A stretch of DNA of 36,294 nucleotides from Alphaproteobacteria bacterium (GCA_026400815.1 JAPLOI010000029.1:1-36294), one strand, 5' to 3'. Positions 1-8,464 are shown, counted from the first letter of the stretch. The notes: generated by a model from the sequence alone, not told the origin. Program-made: numbers and translations.

Positions 1-134
1 GCCACCAGTCTGGATCGAAGGTCATTGGAGAGTGGCTTGCCCATGCATACTGGCCCCCTGACCAGCCTGCACGGTGAATCACATCTCAACCGCGTCGGGG
101 AATCCAATCTGATTCATATCGGACGGCTTTTGCT
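1..134. other. Left edge, no recognised gene
   Basis: This is the stretch downstream of the aminotransferase stop codon. Frame +1 is open from base 1 to a TAG at 136-138, but the 45 codons resemble no family I know, and the right end overlaps the end of the aminotransferase gene. A short palindrome (GAATC-N6-GATTC) lies near 100-115. It could be the tail of a gene outside the window or plain intergenic DNA. Confidence 0.3.
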
Positions 135-1436
135 CTAGCTGATCGCCTTGAACGCCCCATCCGCCGCCGCCAGCGTCTCCTCGATCGCCTGGTCGTCATG
201 TGCCGCACTGAAGAACCACGAACACCGCTGGTTCACACGCACCCCGCGCTCCTGCAACGCCGCATGCATCGCCAAAGCCTTCTCGCGATCCATCAGTGAA
301 CTCTCGCGCCAGTTCGCCGGCTGCGCCCCGATGAACATGGTCTGGAACATCGTCGGCACGCCCGTCACATGCACCGGCACGCCATGCTTCGCCGCCCGCT
401 CCGCCAGCCCCTGCATCAGCCGCGTCCCACGCGCCTCCATCCCCTTGTAGATCGCACCCCCATCCGCGGTCAGCACATCCAGCGCCGCCAGCGCCGCCGC
501 CATGCTCTGCACATTGCCGTTATACGTGCCGCCATGCATCACGCCCTTGGTCTGCAGGATCTCCATCACCTCCCGCTTCCCCGCCACCATCGCCATCGGG
601 AACCCCGCCGCCACCGCCTTGGCGAACACCGTCATGTCCGGCACCACCCCGAACCGCCCCTGCGCGCCGGTCAGCCCCAGCCGGAACCCCGTTATCACCT
701 CGTCGAAAATGAGCACCGCGCCATGCTCCGCGCACAGCGCCTTCGCCCCCTCCAGGTAGCCCGGCGCCGGCAGGATGCACCCGCCATTCACCATCATCGG
801 CTCCATGATCACGCCGGCGATCTCACCCCGATGCGCCTCCAGCGCCGCCCGCAGATACTCCAGGTCGTTCCACCCACAGATCACCATGTCGTCCAGCGCC
901 CCGGGCGCCACGCCGGGCGTATCCGCCACCGCCACCGGCGCCTCCGCCGGCCCCGCCTCGTTCCCGCTCGGCCGGACAGACACGTAAACATTGTCCACCC
1001 AGCCGTGGTAATGCCCCTCGAACTTGATGATCTTCGTCCGCCCCGTGAACGCCCGTGCGATCCGGAACGCCATCTGCACCGCCTCGGTGCCGGAACTCGC
1101 ATACCGCACCAGATCCGCCCCCGGGATCAGCGACGTCAACCGCTTCGAAAGCTCCAGTTCCCGCACATGCTGCCCGGCATACAACTGCCCCAGCATCAGT
1201 GTCTCCGCCACCGCCTGGCATACCGTCGGCGGTGCATGCCCCAGAATCGCCGGCCCGTTGCCCAGGATGTAGTCGATGTGAACGTTGCCGTCTTCGTCAT
1301 ACAACCGGCAGCCCTCGCCCCGCGCAAAGAACAGCGGCACCGGCGTGGAGGCATAGCGAACATTGCTGCTCACCCCACCGGCCAGATGCTGGCGGGTCTC
1401 TTCGTACAGCGCGATCGAACGATCATAGCTGGGCAT
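135..1436 (-). CDS. Class III aminotransferase, glutamate-1-semialdehyde aminomutase-like
   Basis: PLP-dependent class III (omega) aminotransferase of 433 aa. The closest pattern is the glutamate-1-semialdehyde 2,1-aminomutase group: SSGTEA near residue 115 (cofactor phosphate binding), HYHGW near 142, FDEVITGFR near 244 with Asp245 contacting the pyridine nitrogen, and FAKAVAAGFP with Lys273 as the Schiff-base lysine. ATG at 1436 is preceded by AGGAG at good spacing. The family includes both hemL and catabolic enzymes that transaminate or racemise amino compounds. The neighbours (RraA-like protein, amidase, racemase, TRAP transporter) favour a catabolic role over tetrapyrrole synthesis, so I do not call it hemL. 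A composite hairpin repeat separates it from the RraA-like gene upstream on the same strand, so the two may not share a transcript. Confidence 0.85.
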   Translation of the reverse strand: MPSYDRSIALYEETRQHLAGGVSSNVRYASTPVPLFFARGEGCRLYDEDGNVHIDYILGNGPAILGHAPPTVCQAVAETLMLGQLYAGQHVRELELSKRLTSLIPGADLVRYASSGTEAVQMAFRIARAFTGRTKIIKFEGHYHGWVDNVYVSVRPSGNEAGPAEAPVAVADTPGVAPGALDDMVICGWNDLEYLRAALEAHRGEIAGVIMEPMMVNGGCILPAPGYLEGAKALCAEHGAVLIFDEVITGFRLGLTGAQGRFGVVPDMTVFAKAVAAGFPMAMVAGKREVMEILQTKGVMHGGTYNGNVQSMAAALAALDVLTADGGAIYKGMEARGTRLMQGLAERAAKHGVPVHVTGVPTMFQTMFIGAQPANWRESSLMDREKALAMHAALQERGVRVNQRCSWFFSAAHDDQAIEETLAAADGAFKAIS

Positions 1437-1456
1437 GAGGACGGCTCCTAAGCAAG

Positions 1457-1572
1457 AATCTTCTTTTTTCTGAAGAAAAAAGAAGCAAAAAAGACTTCAT
1501 TCACGGCGCCGAGGATAATCCCCAGCGCCATGAACAAAAGTTTTTTGGTTCTTTTTTTCAAAAAAGAACCGC
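1457..1572. repeat. Composite hairpin repeat, copy 1 (A + GC palindrome + B)
   Basis: Hairpin A at 1460-1485 has 11-bp arms (CTTCTTTTTTC / GAAAAAAGAAG) around a TGAA loop. Next comes an imperfect palindrome (TTCACGGCGC / GCGCCATGAA), then hairpin B at 1547-1570 (GGTTCTTTTT / AAAAAGAACC arms), preceded by a run of T. B ends 2 nt from the TAA stop of the RraA-like gene (1573-1575). The layout suits a terminator for that minus-strand gene: a GC stem followed, on either strand, by a T-rich stretch. Full composites also occur at 16353-16475, 23487-23609 and 27902-28028, with partial copies at 3927-3998 and 9262-9306. Confidence 0.85.
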
Positions 1573-2325
1573 TTATTTTTTCTTCTTGTCTGAGTACGTC
1601 CCACCGCTCAGCGCCCGAATCTCCGCCGCAGTGCTCACCGTCCGCAACCGAGCCAGATACTCGGTCTCCCCGTCCAGCATCTTCTGCGCGTTCTCCAGCA
1701 CGATATCGGCCTTGTCCGCGGGGAACTTCACCGCCCCGTTCTCGTCCATATGGATCAGCTCGCCTGGCGCGATATCCATCCCGCCCACGCTCACCGGCAC
1801 GTTGACAGACTGCACGGCCATTTCGCCATGCCCCGCGGAAACCCCGCCCAGCAGCATCTGGAAGTTCAGCTTGCGCACCGCGTCGATATCACGGGAGGGC
1901 CCGTTGCTGATCATCCCCACGCAGCCCACGCGGGTCATCGTGGTGATCATGATTTCCCCGGCCAGGCCCGCCTTCGGCAGGATCCCCTCGGGCCATTTCT
2001 GCTGGATCACCAGGATCGTCGGCTTCTTCATCGCATCCAGCGCGTCCACCACATCCATGAACGTCAGCCGGTTCTGGTAGTTCGGGTCCGGCAGCCCGTA
2101 CACGCAGGTCACGGCATAGCCGATGCGCGGCCCCATCTCCGGGTACATGCAGCGGATGGAGCTGTCGGTGTACCAGTTCTCCGTCCAGGGGTTGTAGAGC
2201 CCCAGGCAGAGCGGGTTCTTCGGATACGTCGCCACCACGTTGGTAATGGTCGGCGTGTCGATTTTCAGCAGCCCTTCGAAGGTGCTGTCGAGGCCTTTCG
2301 CGGCACTCTTTGTGGCCTTGGCCAT
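1573..2325 (-). CDS. RraA-family protein (HMG aldolase / RraA fold)
   Basis: 250-aa member of the RraA/demethylmenaquinone-methyltransferase-like fold. This fold includes class II 4-hydroxy-4-methyl-2-oxoglutarate/oxaloacetate aldolases as well as the RNase E inhibitor RraA. Visible features are GCVGMISNGPSRDID, with the Arg-Asp pair typical of the metal-binding site, followed by MLLGGVSAGHG and IAPGELIHMDENGAVKFP, the usual last third. The frame stays open far upstream to 2919, but that part is antisense to the amidase. ATG at 2323-2325 is the sensible start because family homology begins there. The C-terminus is lysine-rich (SDKKKK). The catabolic neighbours favour an aldolase or decarboxylase role over RNase E control, but the sequence does not prove it. 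It is divergent from the amidase, with 144 bp between them for promoters. Confidence 0.85.
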   Translation of the reverse strand: MAKATKSAAKGLDSTFEGLLKIDTPTITNVVATYPKNPLCLGLYNPWTENWYTDSSIRCMYPEMGPRIGYAVTCVYGLPDPNYQNRLTFMDVVDALDAMKKPTILVIQQKWPEGILPKAGLAGEIMITTMTRVGCVGMISNGPSRDIDAVRKLNFQMLLGGVSAGHGEMAVQSVNVPVSVGGMDIAPGELIHMDENGAVKFPADKADIVLENAQKMLDGETEYLARLRTVSTAAEIRALSGGTYSDKKKK

Positions 2326-2469
2326 GTCCCGTTCGTTCCCTGTTCCGTGAAGATGCAAACGCCCGCGAAGCATCCGCCGCCCCGCTGCATGAGGCAAGCC
2401 CGCACACCCCCCGTGACAACCAGGCCCGCCCGCCGCACGATCACGCTTTCCGTGCAGGGGGCCCTTCCG

Positions 2470-3870
2470 ATGACCGAACTCTGGCAACTCGATGCCGTGG
2501 ATCTCGCCCGGCTGATCCGCACCGGCCGCACCTCCGCCACCGAGGCAACGAAGTCGGTCCTCGCCCGCATCGACGCGATCAACCCCACCGTCAACGCCAT
2601 CGTCCGTAGGCTGGATGACGAAGCCCTGGCCGCCGCAAAAGCCGCCGACGCAGCCCAGGCCCGCGGCGACGCAATCGGCCCGCTCCACGGCGTCCCCGTC
2701 ACCACCAAGGTCAACACCGACCAGAAGGGCCACCCCACCGACAACGGTGTCGAACAGTTCCGCGACCTCATCGCCCAGGAAGACGCCCCCCTGGTCCGCA
2801 ACTTCCGCGCCGCCGGCGCCATCATCGTCGGCCGCACCAACACGCCCGCCTTCTCGATGCGCCTGTTCACGGAAAACGCCCTGCACGGCAACACCATCAA
2901 CCCGAGGGACAAGCGCCACACCGCCGGCGGCTCCTCCGGCGGCGCCGGCTCAGCCACCGCCTCAGGCTTCGGCCCCATCCACCACGGCAACGACATCGCC
3001 GGCTCCGTCCGCTACCCTGCCTACTGCAACGGCGTCGTCGGCCTGCGCCCCACCCCCGGCCGCATCCCGTCGAACAACCCCAGCGCCTATGGCGGCCGCG
3101 CCATCGGCGGCCAGCTCATGGCCGTCCAGGGCCCCCTCACCCGCTCCGTCCGCGATTCCCGCCTCGCACTCGCCGCCCTCGCCGCCCCCGACCGAACCGA
3201 CCCCCGCTGGGTGGACGTCCCCCTCGAAGGCCCCCCCACCCCGCGCCCCATCAAGGTCGCCCTGATGGCCGAGCCGCCAGGCTCCCCCGTCCACCCCGCC
3301 CTCTCCGAAGCCGCCCGCACCGCCGCCAAATACCTCGAACTTGCCGGCTACACGGTGGAGGAAGTCGCCCCGCCCGACTTCCACGAAGCCGCCATGCTCT
3401 GGAACAAAATCTGCGGCACCGACGTCCTCGTCTCCCTCGCCCCCAACGTCCACAAATACGCCGACGAACCCGCCAAGCGCTCCCTCGAAGGCTGGCAATC
3501 CGTCGCCCCCGCGCTCGACCTGCCCGGCTACATCCAGGCCCTCGCCGACCGCGACTGGCTCCTACGCCGCTGGCTCAACTTCCTGGCGGACTACCCCATC
3601 GTCCTGATGCCCTCCTCCAACGCCCTCCCCCACCTGGTCGGCGCCGACGCCAGCATCGAGGGCAAAACCCTGGTCATGACCACCAACCCCCAGCAGATCG
3701 CCATCCCCCTCCTCGGCCTGCCCAGCCTGCAAGTCCCCGTCGGCCATTTCGGCCGCCTCCGCGCCGGTGTCCAGCTCGTCGCGGCCCGCTACCGGGAAGA
3801 CCTCGTGCTCGCAGCAGGCGAAGTCATCGAGGCGGCGGAAGGGCCGTACTCGCCTGTTGATCCCGGCTAA
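2470..3870 (+). CDS. Amidase signature family hydrolase
   Basis: 466-aa amidase of the amidase-signature family, which hydrolyses C-N amide bonds with a Ser-cisSer-Lys triad. The triad is visible: Lys80 in PVTTKVN, the Ser pair 155/156 in TAGGSSGG, and Ser179 in GNDIAGSVR. An N-terminal GPLHGVPV motif and VGRTNTPAFS further support the family. The frame is open upstream to 1750, but that stretch is antisense to the RraA-like gene; ATG 2470 gives a normal N-terminus (WQLDAVDLARLIRTG). The substrate cannot be inferred. It may act with the nearby Asp/Glu racemase-family protein and TRAP transporter on an amide-bearing organic acid. A second, clearly different amidase lies at 22027-23466. Confidence 0.9.
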   Translation: MTELWQLDAVDLARLIRTGRTSATEATKSVLARIDAINPTVNAIVRRLDDEALAAAKAADAAQARGDAIGPLHGVPVTTKVNTDQKGHPTDNGVEQFRDLIAQEDAPLVRNFRAAGAIIVGRTNTPAFSMRLFTENALHGNTINPRDKRHTAGGSSGGAGSATASGFGPIHHGNDIAGSVRYPAYCNGVVGLRPTPGRIPSNNPSAYGGRAIGGQLMAVQGPLTRSVRDSRLALAALAAPDRTDPRWVDVPLEGPPTPRPIKVALMAEPPGSPVHPALSEAARTAAKYLELAGYTVEEVAPPDFHEAAMLWNKICGTDVLVSLAPNVHKYADEPAKRSLEGWQSVAPALDLPGYIQALADRDWLLRRWLNFLADYPIVLMPSSNALPHLVGADASIEGKTLVMTTNPQQIAIPLLGLPSLQVPVGHFGRLRAGVQLVAARYREDLVLAAGEVIEAAEGPYSPVDPG

Positions 3871-3879
3871 CACCCGTAG

Positions 3880-3897
3880 CCCGCGCCTTGGCGCGGG
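3880..3897 (+). terminator. GC-rich hairpin after the amidase gene
   Basis: A perfect stem-loop (CCCGCGCC-TT-GGCGCGGG) 10 nt after the amidase stop. It has no clean T-run, only TCTTGG, so it is a candidate transcript end or RNA-stability hairpin rather than a textbook terminator. Confidence 0.5.
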
Positions 3898-3926
3898 GTC
3901 TTGGCGAAGACAGAAAAGACAAGACT

Positions 3927-3998
3927 CTTCTTTTTTCTGAAGAAAAAAGAAGCAAAAAAGACTTCATTCATGGCGCCTCGACAACTCGTCGAGGCGCC
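3927..3998. repeat. Composite hairpin repeat, copy 2 (A + GC palindrome, no B)
   Basis: Hairpin A at 3927-3952 is identical to copy 1. It is followed at 3972-3998 by a perfect GC palindrome (GGCGCCTCGAC-AACTC-GTCGAGGCGCC). Here the palindrome lies inside the last codons of the racemase gene, whose TGA stop is at 3964-3966. Read on the minus strand, the GC stem is followed about 10 nt later by TCTTTTTT from hairpin A, as in an intrinsic terminator whose stem overlaps the coding end. Confidence 0.75.
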
Positions 3999-4641
3999 GG
4001 ATGACGTCCCATACGTCGAATACCGGGACGCCCAGGAAACGCTCCACGGCCTCGCGATGCGGCGGGAAATTGGTGCACTCCAGCAGCACCACCTCCACAT
4101 CCCCCGGCAACCGCCCGGCCGCCTCCAGTACATCCGCCTCCCGCCCCGCCACATCGGCCTCAGGCGAATCCTCCAACACCTCGCGCCGAAACCCCGCCCC
4201 CGGCGCCAACCCGGCAATCGCGCACTCCCCCGCGAACCCCGCCGCCCGCAAATGCATCGCCCCCAACGACGCCGCATCAAACGTCAAAATCCCCATGCGC
4301 CGCCCCGCGCCAATCTCCGGCAACAGGCACAACGCACTCGTCATCACCGGCACCGGCAACGCCGCCTGAAGCTCCGCCTGATACGTCACCAGAAACCCGC
4401 AGGAGGTGGTGATCCCCGTCGCCCCCCGCGCCACCAACCGCTCCCCCGCAGCAATGAACGGCCTCATCGCCGCTGCCCGCTGGGCCGGATCGGTCAGGGA
4501 AGCAATCCCCCCCACCACCCGCACGGCGCTGGCCTGCGGCACTGTCTCAAACAGCACCGGCCCTCCATGGCTGTCCGGCTGCCCGATATCCCCGGGCAAC
4601 CGCACGAACCCTGTATCCAACATGATCACGCCAAGAGTCAC
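3964..4641 (-). CDS. Aspartate/glutamate racemase-family protein
   Basis: 225-aa protein of the Asp/Glu/hydantoin racemase superfamily, which uses two cysteines as acid and base. Both are visible: Cys81 in TTSCGFL and Cys189 in LLECTNFPPH. The N-terminus LGVIMLDTGFVRLPGD is the usual first strand and loop. The start is GTG at 4639-4641, with GGAGG 6 nt upstream; a later in-frame ATG (4621-4623) would remove the first strand. The family covers racemases, maleate isomerases and decarboxylases, so the exact reaction is open. It lies convergent with the amidase and upstream of the TRAP operon on the same strand, separated from it by a 165-bp inverted-repeat element. Its last codons form a perfect 11-bp inverted repeat. 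Confidence 0.8.
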   Translation of the reverse strand: MTLGVIMLDTGFVRLPGDIGQPDSHGGPVLFETVPQASAVRVVGGIASLTDPAQRAAAMRPFIAAGERLVARGATGITTSCGFLVTYQAELQAALPVPVMTSALCLLPEIGAGRRMGILTFDAASLGAMHLRAAGFAGECAIAGLAPGAGFRREVLEDSPEADVAGREADVLEAAGRLPGDVEVVLLECTNFPPHREAVERFLGVPVFDVWDVIRRLDELSRRHE

Positions 4642-4649
4642 GTATGGCC

Positions 4650-4735
4650 TCCCCCCAAGGAATGGGGGTCTGGGGCCTCAGGCCCCAGCGGGTCCCTGCG
4701 GCGCGGCTTCGCGTCGCACCGCAGAGCCCTGGCCT
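4650..4735. other. Cluster of GC-rich hairpins
   Basis: Between the racemase start and the element at 4752 there are several stem-loops: CCCCC-N7-GGGGG near 4652, TGGGGCC-TCA-GGCCCCA near 4671-4687, and CTGCGG...CCGCAG near 4696-4724. I see no gene. The density of structure suggests more repeat sequence or RNA structure. Confidence 0.4.
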
Positions 4736-4751
4736 TTGCTCATCTGGCCGC

Positions 4752-4916
4752 AGAGCCTGTTTGAGACCTCGCTCTGGCGAGTCAGAGGCGGCCGCTTGGC
4801 CGCCGCCCGGCGGTGATTTGCGAGCACCGGAGCGGAGCGGCCTGGAGGCCGTGAGCACCGGAGCGCAGCAAATCGCCGTCGGATGGCCGCCAGAGTAGAG
4901 GTATCAAATAGGCTCT
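4752..4916. mobile_element. Short non-coding element with terminal inverted repeats (MITE- or REP-like)
   Basis: The left arm 4752-4779 (AGAGCCTGTTTGAGACCTC...) and right arm 4888-4916 are imperfect inverted repeats of about 28 bp that both end on CTCTGGCG internally. Inside lie a second inverted repeat (CGGTGATTTGC / GCAAATCGCCG) and two direct copies of GAGCACCGGAGCG. No ORF of note is inside. The right arm ends exactly at the first base of the dctP stop triplet (4916-4918). This nested symmetry is what a non-autonomous mobile element or palindromic repeat would show. I see no target duplication and no second copy in the window, so its mobility is inferred. Confidence 0.5.
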
Positions 4917-5890
4917 TACTTCTTAAACGCGTCGACGACCGCCTTCCCTTCCGCGCCCGCCTTCGCCATCCAGTCCGCCGTCAACTGCTCGCCCACCTTG
5001 GCAAGATCAGCCTTCAGCTGCGGCGAGGGCGGCAGCACCTTCATCCCCTTGGCCGCGAGTTCCTTCAGGTACCACTGCGTCTTCTCCTCGGCGATCCGCC
5101 AGCCGCGCACCTCCGCCTCGGCCGCCGCTTTCAGCACCGCATCCCTGGTCGCCGCATCCAGCCCGTTGAAGGCCGCACGGTTCACGAAGATGACGTTCTT
5201 CGGCAGCCAGGCATTGGTCTCGTAATGGTGGGTCAGCGTCTCCCACACCTTGCTGTCGTAACCGGTGGCGCCAGAGGAGATGAAGCTGTCCACCACCCCG
5301 GTCGCCAGCGCCTGCGGCAGTTCGGCGGCCTGGATCGTCAGCGGCTGCGCGCCCACGATCTGCGCAATGCGCGTGGTCCCAAGGTTATACGCGCGCCACT
5401 TCAGCCCGCGCATATCGGCCGCGGAGTTCAGGTCCTTCTTGGCGTAGATGCCCTGCGGCGGCCACGCCACCGTGTACAGCACCATCAGCCCCTGCGCTTC
5501 CAGCGCCTTGCTCACCGGCGCCTTCGAGACCTCCCAAAGTTTCTTCGCCTCCGGGAAGGAGGTCGCGAGGAACGGCACCACGTCGATCCCGAACAGCGGG
5601 TTCTCGTTCTCGTGGATGGAGAGCAGCACCTCCCCCATCTGCGCCTGCCCTGTGGCCACCGCGCGCTTGATCTCCGGCGCCTTGAACAAGGAGGCATTGG
5701 CATGCACGGTGATGGCCAGCTTGCCCCCGGTCGCCTTCTCCACGTCGCGCGCGAATTCCACCAGGTTCTCGGTATGGAAATTGTTCGCGGCATAGGCCGC
5801 GGCGAGGTTCCAGCGCGTCTGCGCATCGGCTGCCCCACCCAGCAGGGAAGCGGCGAGAGCGGTGGCCAGGATCAGGGATCGGCGAAACAT
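4916..5890 (-). CDS. dctP: TRAP transporter substrate-binding protein DctP
   Basis: 324-aa periplasmic solute-binding protein of a TRAP transporter, which delivers a carboxylate ligand to the DctQM membrane complex. A clear Sec signal peptide (FRRSLILATALAASLLGGAADA|Q) leads into the DctP domain. GLKWRAYNLGT in the middle contains the arginine that usually binds the ligand carboxylate, and SGATGYDSKVWETLTHHYE follows. ATG 5888-5890 is preceded by GAGG. It is the last gene of the dctQ-dctM-dctP operon, 32 nt after dctM. Its TAA stop coincides with the end of the inverted-repeat element at 4752-4916. The specific ligand is unknown. Confidence 0.9.
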   Translation of the reverse strand: MFRRSLILATALAASLLGGAADAQTRWNLAAAYAANNFHTENLVEFARDVEKATGGKLAITVHANASLFKAPEIKRAVATGQAQMGEVLLSIHENENPLFGIDVVPFLATSFPEAKKLWEVSKAPVSKALEAQGLMVLYTVAWPPQGIYAKKDLNSAADMRGLKWRAYNLGTTRIAQIVGAQPLTIQAAELPQALATGVVDSFISSGATGYDSKVWETLTHHYETNAWLPKNVIFVNRAAFNGLDAATRDAVLKAAAEAEVRGWRIAEEKTQWYLKELAAKGMKVLPPSPQLKADLAKVGEQLTADWMAKAGAEGKAVVDAFKK

Positions 5891-5922
5891 CAAGTCCTCA
5901 TTTCGTTGCGGAAGAAAAAAAC

Positions 5923-7230
5923 TCAGCTGGGAAACACAGCCTGCGGCAGCACCATCACCAGCCACGGAAACACGGTCACGATCGCCACCGTCACCACCAG
6001 CAGGAAAAAGAACGGCAGCGCCGCCAGCGCCACATAGTTCGAATCCCTGCCGGACATGGTCTGCAGCACGAACAGGTTGAACCCCACCGGCGGCGAAACC
6101 TCGGCCATCTCCACCACCAGCACCATGAAGATGCCGAACCACACCAGGTCGAACCCCGCCCGCTCCACCATCGGCAGCACCACCGACGTGGTCAGCACGA
6201 TCATGGAAATCCCGTCCAGCGCGGTCCCCAGCACGATGTACATCACCGTCAGCGCCGCGATCAGCGCGAACGGGCTCAGCCCCAGCCCATCCACCCAGGC
6301 GGCCAGCGCATTCGGCACCCCGGTATAGCCCATCGATTGCTTCATGAACCCGGCCCCGGCCAGGATCAGCATGATCATGCAGGTCACCTTCACCGTGCCC
6401 ATCACGCTGGCCGCGAAGCTCTTCCGGTCCAGGAACCCCTGCCACCAGGCAATCGCGAAGCTGCCCACCACGCCCCACGCCGCACACTCCGTTGCCGTCG
6501 CCCACCCGAACGCCAGCGCCGCGAACACCAGCACGATCAGCAACGAAACCGGAATCAGGTTGGCGGATTCCCGCAGCTTCTCCCGCAGCGTCATGCGCGG
6601 CTCGGCCGGCGGCGACTGTTCCGGGTGCAGCATGTGCCAGCCCGCGATGTAGCCGGAATACAGCAGCATCACGATCAACCCCGGGATGAACCCGGCCAGG
6701 AACACCTGGATGATCGAGACATTCGCCGCCACCGCATACACCACCATGGTGATCGAAGGCGGAATCAAAATCCCCAGCGTCCCCGCCCCCGCGAGCGACC
6801 CCAGCGCCATCTTCTCCGAATACCCCCGCCGCACCAGTTCCGGCAGCGCAATCTTCGCCACCGTCGCCGTCGTCGCGGCCGAGGAGCCGGAAACCGACCC
6901 GAACAACCCGGAAGCCAGCACGTTCACATGCATCAGCCGCCCCGGGATGCGGTTCAGCCACGGCGCCAGCCCGCGGAACATCTCCTCCGAAAGCTTCGTC
7001 CGGAACAGGATCTCCCCCATCCAGATGAACAGCGGCAGCGCCGCCAATTCCCACGAAGCCGCATTCCCCCAGATCGTCGTGGCCAGCACCGAGCCGGCGG
7101 GGATCCCGCCCGCCACGAACTGCATTCCCACCCAACCCGTGGCCAGCAGCGCCACGGCAATCCACACGCCGCCCAGCAGCAACACCATCAGGAAGCCCAG
7201 CAGCACGAAGCTGATCGTCACCAAATCCAT
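5923..7230 (-). CDS. dctM: TRAP transporter large permease DctM
   Basis: 435-aa large membrane subunit of a TRAP transporter, the sodium-coupled permease that accepts substrate from DctP. It has about 12 hydrophobic segments and family motifs: WELAALPLFIWMGEIL, LFGSVSGSSAATTATV, GSLAGAGTLGILIPPS near residue 150, and LGTALDGISMIVLT in the second half. An in-frame TTG at 7237-7239 overlaps the dctQ stop codon. I chose ATG at 7228-7230 because its N-terminus (MDLVTISFVLLGF) is typical. The overlap or tight junction with dctQ indicates translational coupling. It acts in the inner membrane with DctQ and DctP. Confidence 0.92.
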   Translation of the reverse strand: MDLVTISFVLLGFLMVLLLGGVWIAVALLATGWVGMQFVAGGIPAGSVLATTIWGNAASWELAALPLFIWMGEILFRTKLSEEMFRGLAPWLNRIPGRLMHVNVLASGLFGSVSGSSAATTATVAKIALPELVRRGYSEKMALGSLAGAGTLGILIPPSITMVVYAVAANVSIIQVFLAGFIPGLIVMLLYSGYIAGWHMLHPEQSPPAEPRMTLREKLRESANLIPVSLLIVLVFAALAFGWATATECAAWGVVGSFAIAWWQGFLDRKSFAASVMGTVKVTCMIMLILAGAGFMKQSMGYTGVPNALAAWVDGLGLSPFALIAALTVMYIVLGTALDGISMIVLTTSVVLPMVERAGFDLVWFGIFMVLVVEMAEVSPPVGFNLFVLQTMSGRDSNYVALAALPFFFLLVVTVAIVTVFPWLVMVLPQAVFPS

Positions 7231-7235
7231 GTCGC

Positions 7236-7781
7236 TCAAACCGCGCTCTGGATCGCTTGCTGGATCACCTCTTCCGCCGTCTGCGGCTTCGGCTTCTCGT
7301 AGCGCGGTGCGCCCCCCATCGCCACGTGCACCAGCTCATCCAGCAATGCCACCGCCAGCAGCACCAGCCCGCCGGAATACCCCAGCTGCGGAATCCACAG
7401 CGGCATCGCCACCACCCCCGTGGCCCGGTCGTTCAACACCCAAGACATCAGGGTGAACTCCACCGCATGGAAGGCAAAGAACCCCACGAACCCCAACGCC
7501 ACCGCCAGGCACAGGCACTCCGCCGCCCAGCGCGCCCGCCCCTCCAGCTTGTCCACCACCAGCCCCACCCGGATCATGTCGCCAGACCGGAACGTATAGG
7601 CCAGCCCCAGGAACGCGCACGCCGCCATGCTCCACGCCGCGAAATCATCCCCCGCCGGAATATCGATCCCCACCTGCCGCCCCAGCGACAAGCCCATCAT
7701 CAACACCAGGATCGCCACCAGGAAACAGCCGGAGGCAATGCCCCCCGCCAGGTACAGACCATCAAGCAGTTTACGCACCAC
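7236..7781 (-). CDS. dctQ: TRAP transporter small permease DctQ
   Basis: Small four-helix membrane subunit of the TRAP transporter. The core LLDGLYLAGGIASGCFLVAI..., then FAAWSMAACAFLGLAYTFRSGDMIRVGL and WIPQLGYSGGLVLL, is standard DctQ. The frame is open upstream to 7925, but that part (rich in G, W and C) does not look like DctQ. I place the start at a GTG pair at 7776-7781, giving VVRKLLDGLY, with AAGGCGGA upstream; the start is uncertain by a few codons. First gene of the operon. The 150 bp between it and the divergent flavoprotein gene must hold promoters for both. Confidence 0.85.
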   Translation of the reverse strand: MVRKLLDGLYLAGGIASGCFLVAILVLMMGLSLGRQVGIDIPAGDDFAAWSMAACAFLGLAYTFRSGDMIRVGLVVDKLEGRARWAAECLCLAVALGFVGFFAFHAVEFTLMSWVLNDRATGVVAMPLWIPQLGYSGGLVLLAVALLDELVHVAMGGAPRYEKPKPQTAEEVIQQAIQSAV

Positions 7782-7933
7782 GTCCGACCATTCCGCCTTG
7801 CCAGGAAAAGACAGGAACGACCTGCCCGAACCAACTCTGGCGGATAACGAACCGCCCCCGCAAGCGCCGTATCGCACCGCACAACAAACGCCCCCCGGTT
7901 TCCACCCCCACCCGTTTCGGTCCAAGCTGCGCC

Positions 7934-8464
7934 ATGCCCAGCACCCACGAAACCGCCTACCTCCTCCTCTCCGGCGCCGCCACCGCCGCCCGCGCGCCCG
8001 AAATCCTCCGCGGCCTGGTGGCCCTTGGCTTCCCCCAGGTCATCTGCATCCCCGGCCCCAACACCGCCCGCGTCGTCTCCTTCAACGACCTCGCCTCCGT
8101 CCCCGGCGTCACCCTGGCGGAGGGATATTTCGACGCGATCATCCGCCCCCGCCCCCCCCACGGCGTAGCCCTCTTCGCCCCCTGCTCCTTCAACTCGCTG
8201 AACAAGCTCGCCGCCGGCATAGCGGACACCCTGCCCCTCGCCGTCGCCGCCGAAGCCATCGGCCGCCGCACCCCCGTCTACATCGCCCCCTCCCTCAACC
8301 AGCCCCTGCTGGACCACCCCGCCGCCCAAGCCTCCCTGCGCACACTCCCCAGCTGGGGAGTCACCCTCATCCCCCCGCAATCCGACGATCGCGGCCCCCG
8401 CCTCGCCAAAACCGAAACCCTCCTCGCCGCCCTCTCACGGCACGCCCCCGGAGCCCAAGCATGA
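7934..8464 (+). CDS. Flavoprotein of the HFCD / phosphopantothenoylcysteine decarboxylase-like family
   Basis: 176-aa flavoprotein-fold protein (Pfam Flavoprotein type: EpiD, UbiX and CoaC relatives). The evidence is a first strand YLLLSGAATAARAPEIL in the position of the usual GxxAA loop, APCSFNSLNKLAAGIADTLP, which matches the ATANTxxKxAxGIADNL segment that binds FMN, and TPVYIAPSLNQPLLDH, matching the PxMN motif. In place of the Met there is a Leu (SLN). Such proteins do FMN-dependent decarboxylation or prenyltransfer. The substrate is unknown. The stop overlaps the next start (ATGA), so it is coupled to the crotonase and probably works in the same pathway. Confidence 0.7.
   Translation: MPSTHETAYLLLSGAATAARAPEILRGLVALGFPQVICIPGPNTARVVSFNDLASVPGVTLAEGYFDAIIRPRPPHGVALFAPCSFNSLNKLAAGIADTLPLAVAAEAIGRRTPVYIAPSLNQPLLDHPAAQASLRTLPSWGVTLIPPQSDDRGPRLAKTETLLAALSRHAPGAQA

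Noticed and set aside
135-1436. Naming the aminotransferase hemL
   Set aside because: The fold matches, but the class contains many catabolic enzymes and the neighbours are catabolic, with no tetrapyrrole gene nearby.
1750-2469. Upstream part of the long plus-strand frame leading into the amidase
   Set aside because: It is antisense to the RraA-like gene, His/Arg/Pro-rich and not amidase-like. The amidase domain begins at ATG 2470.
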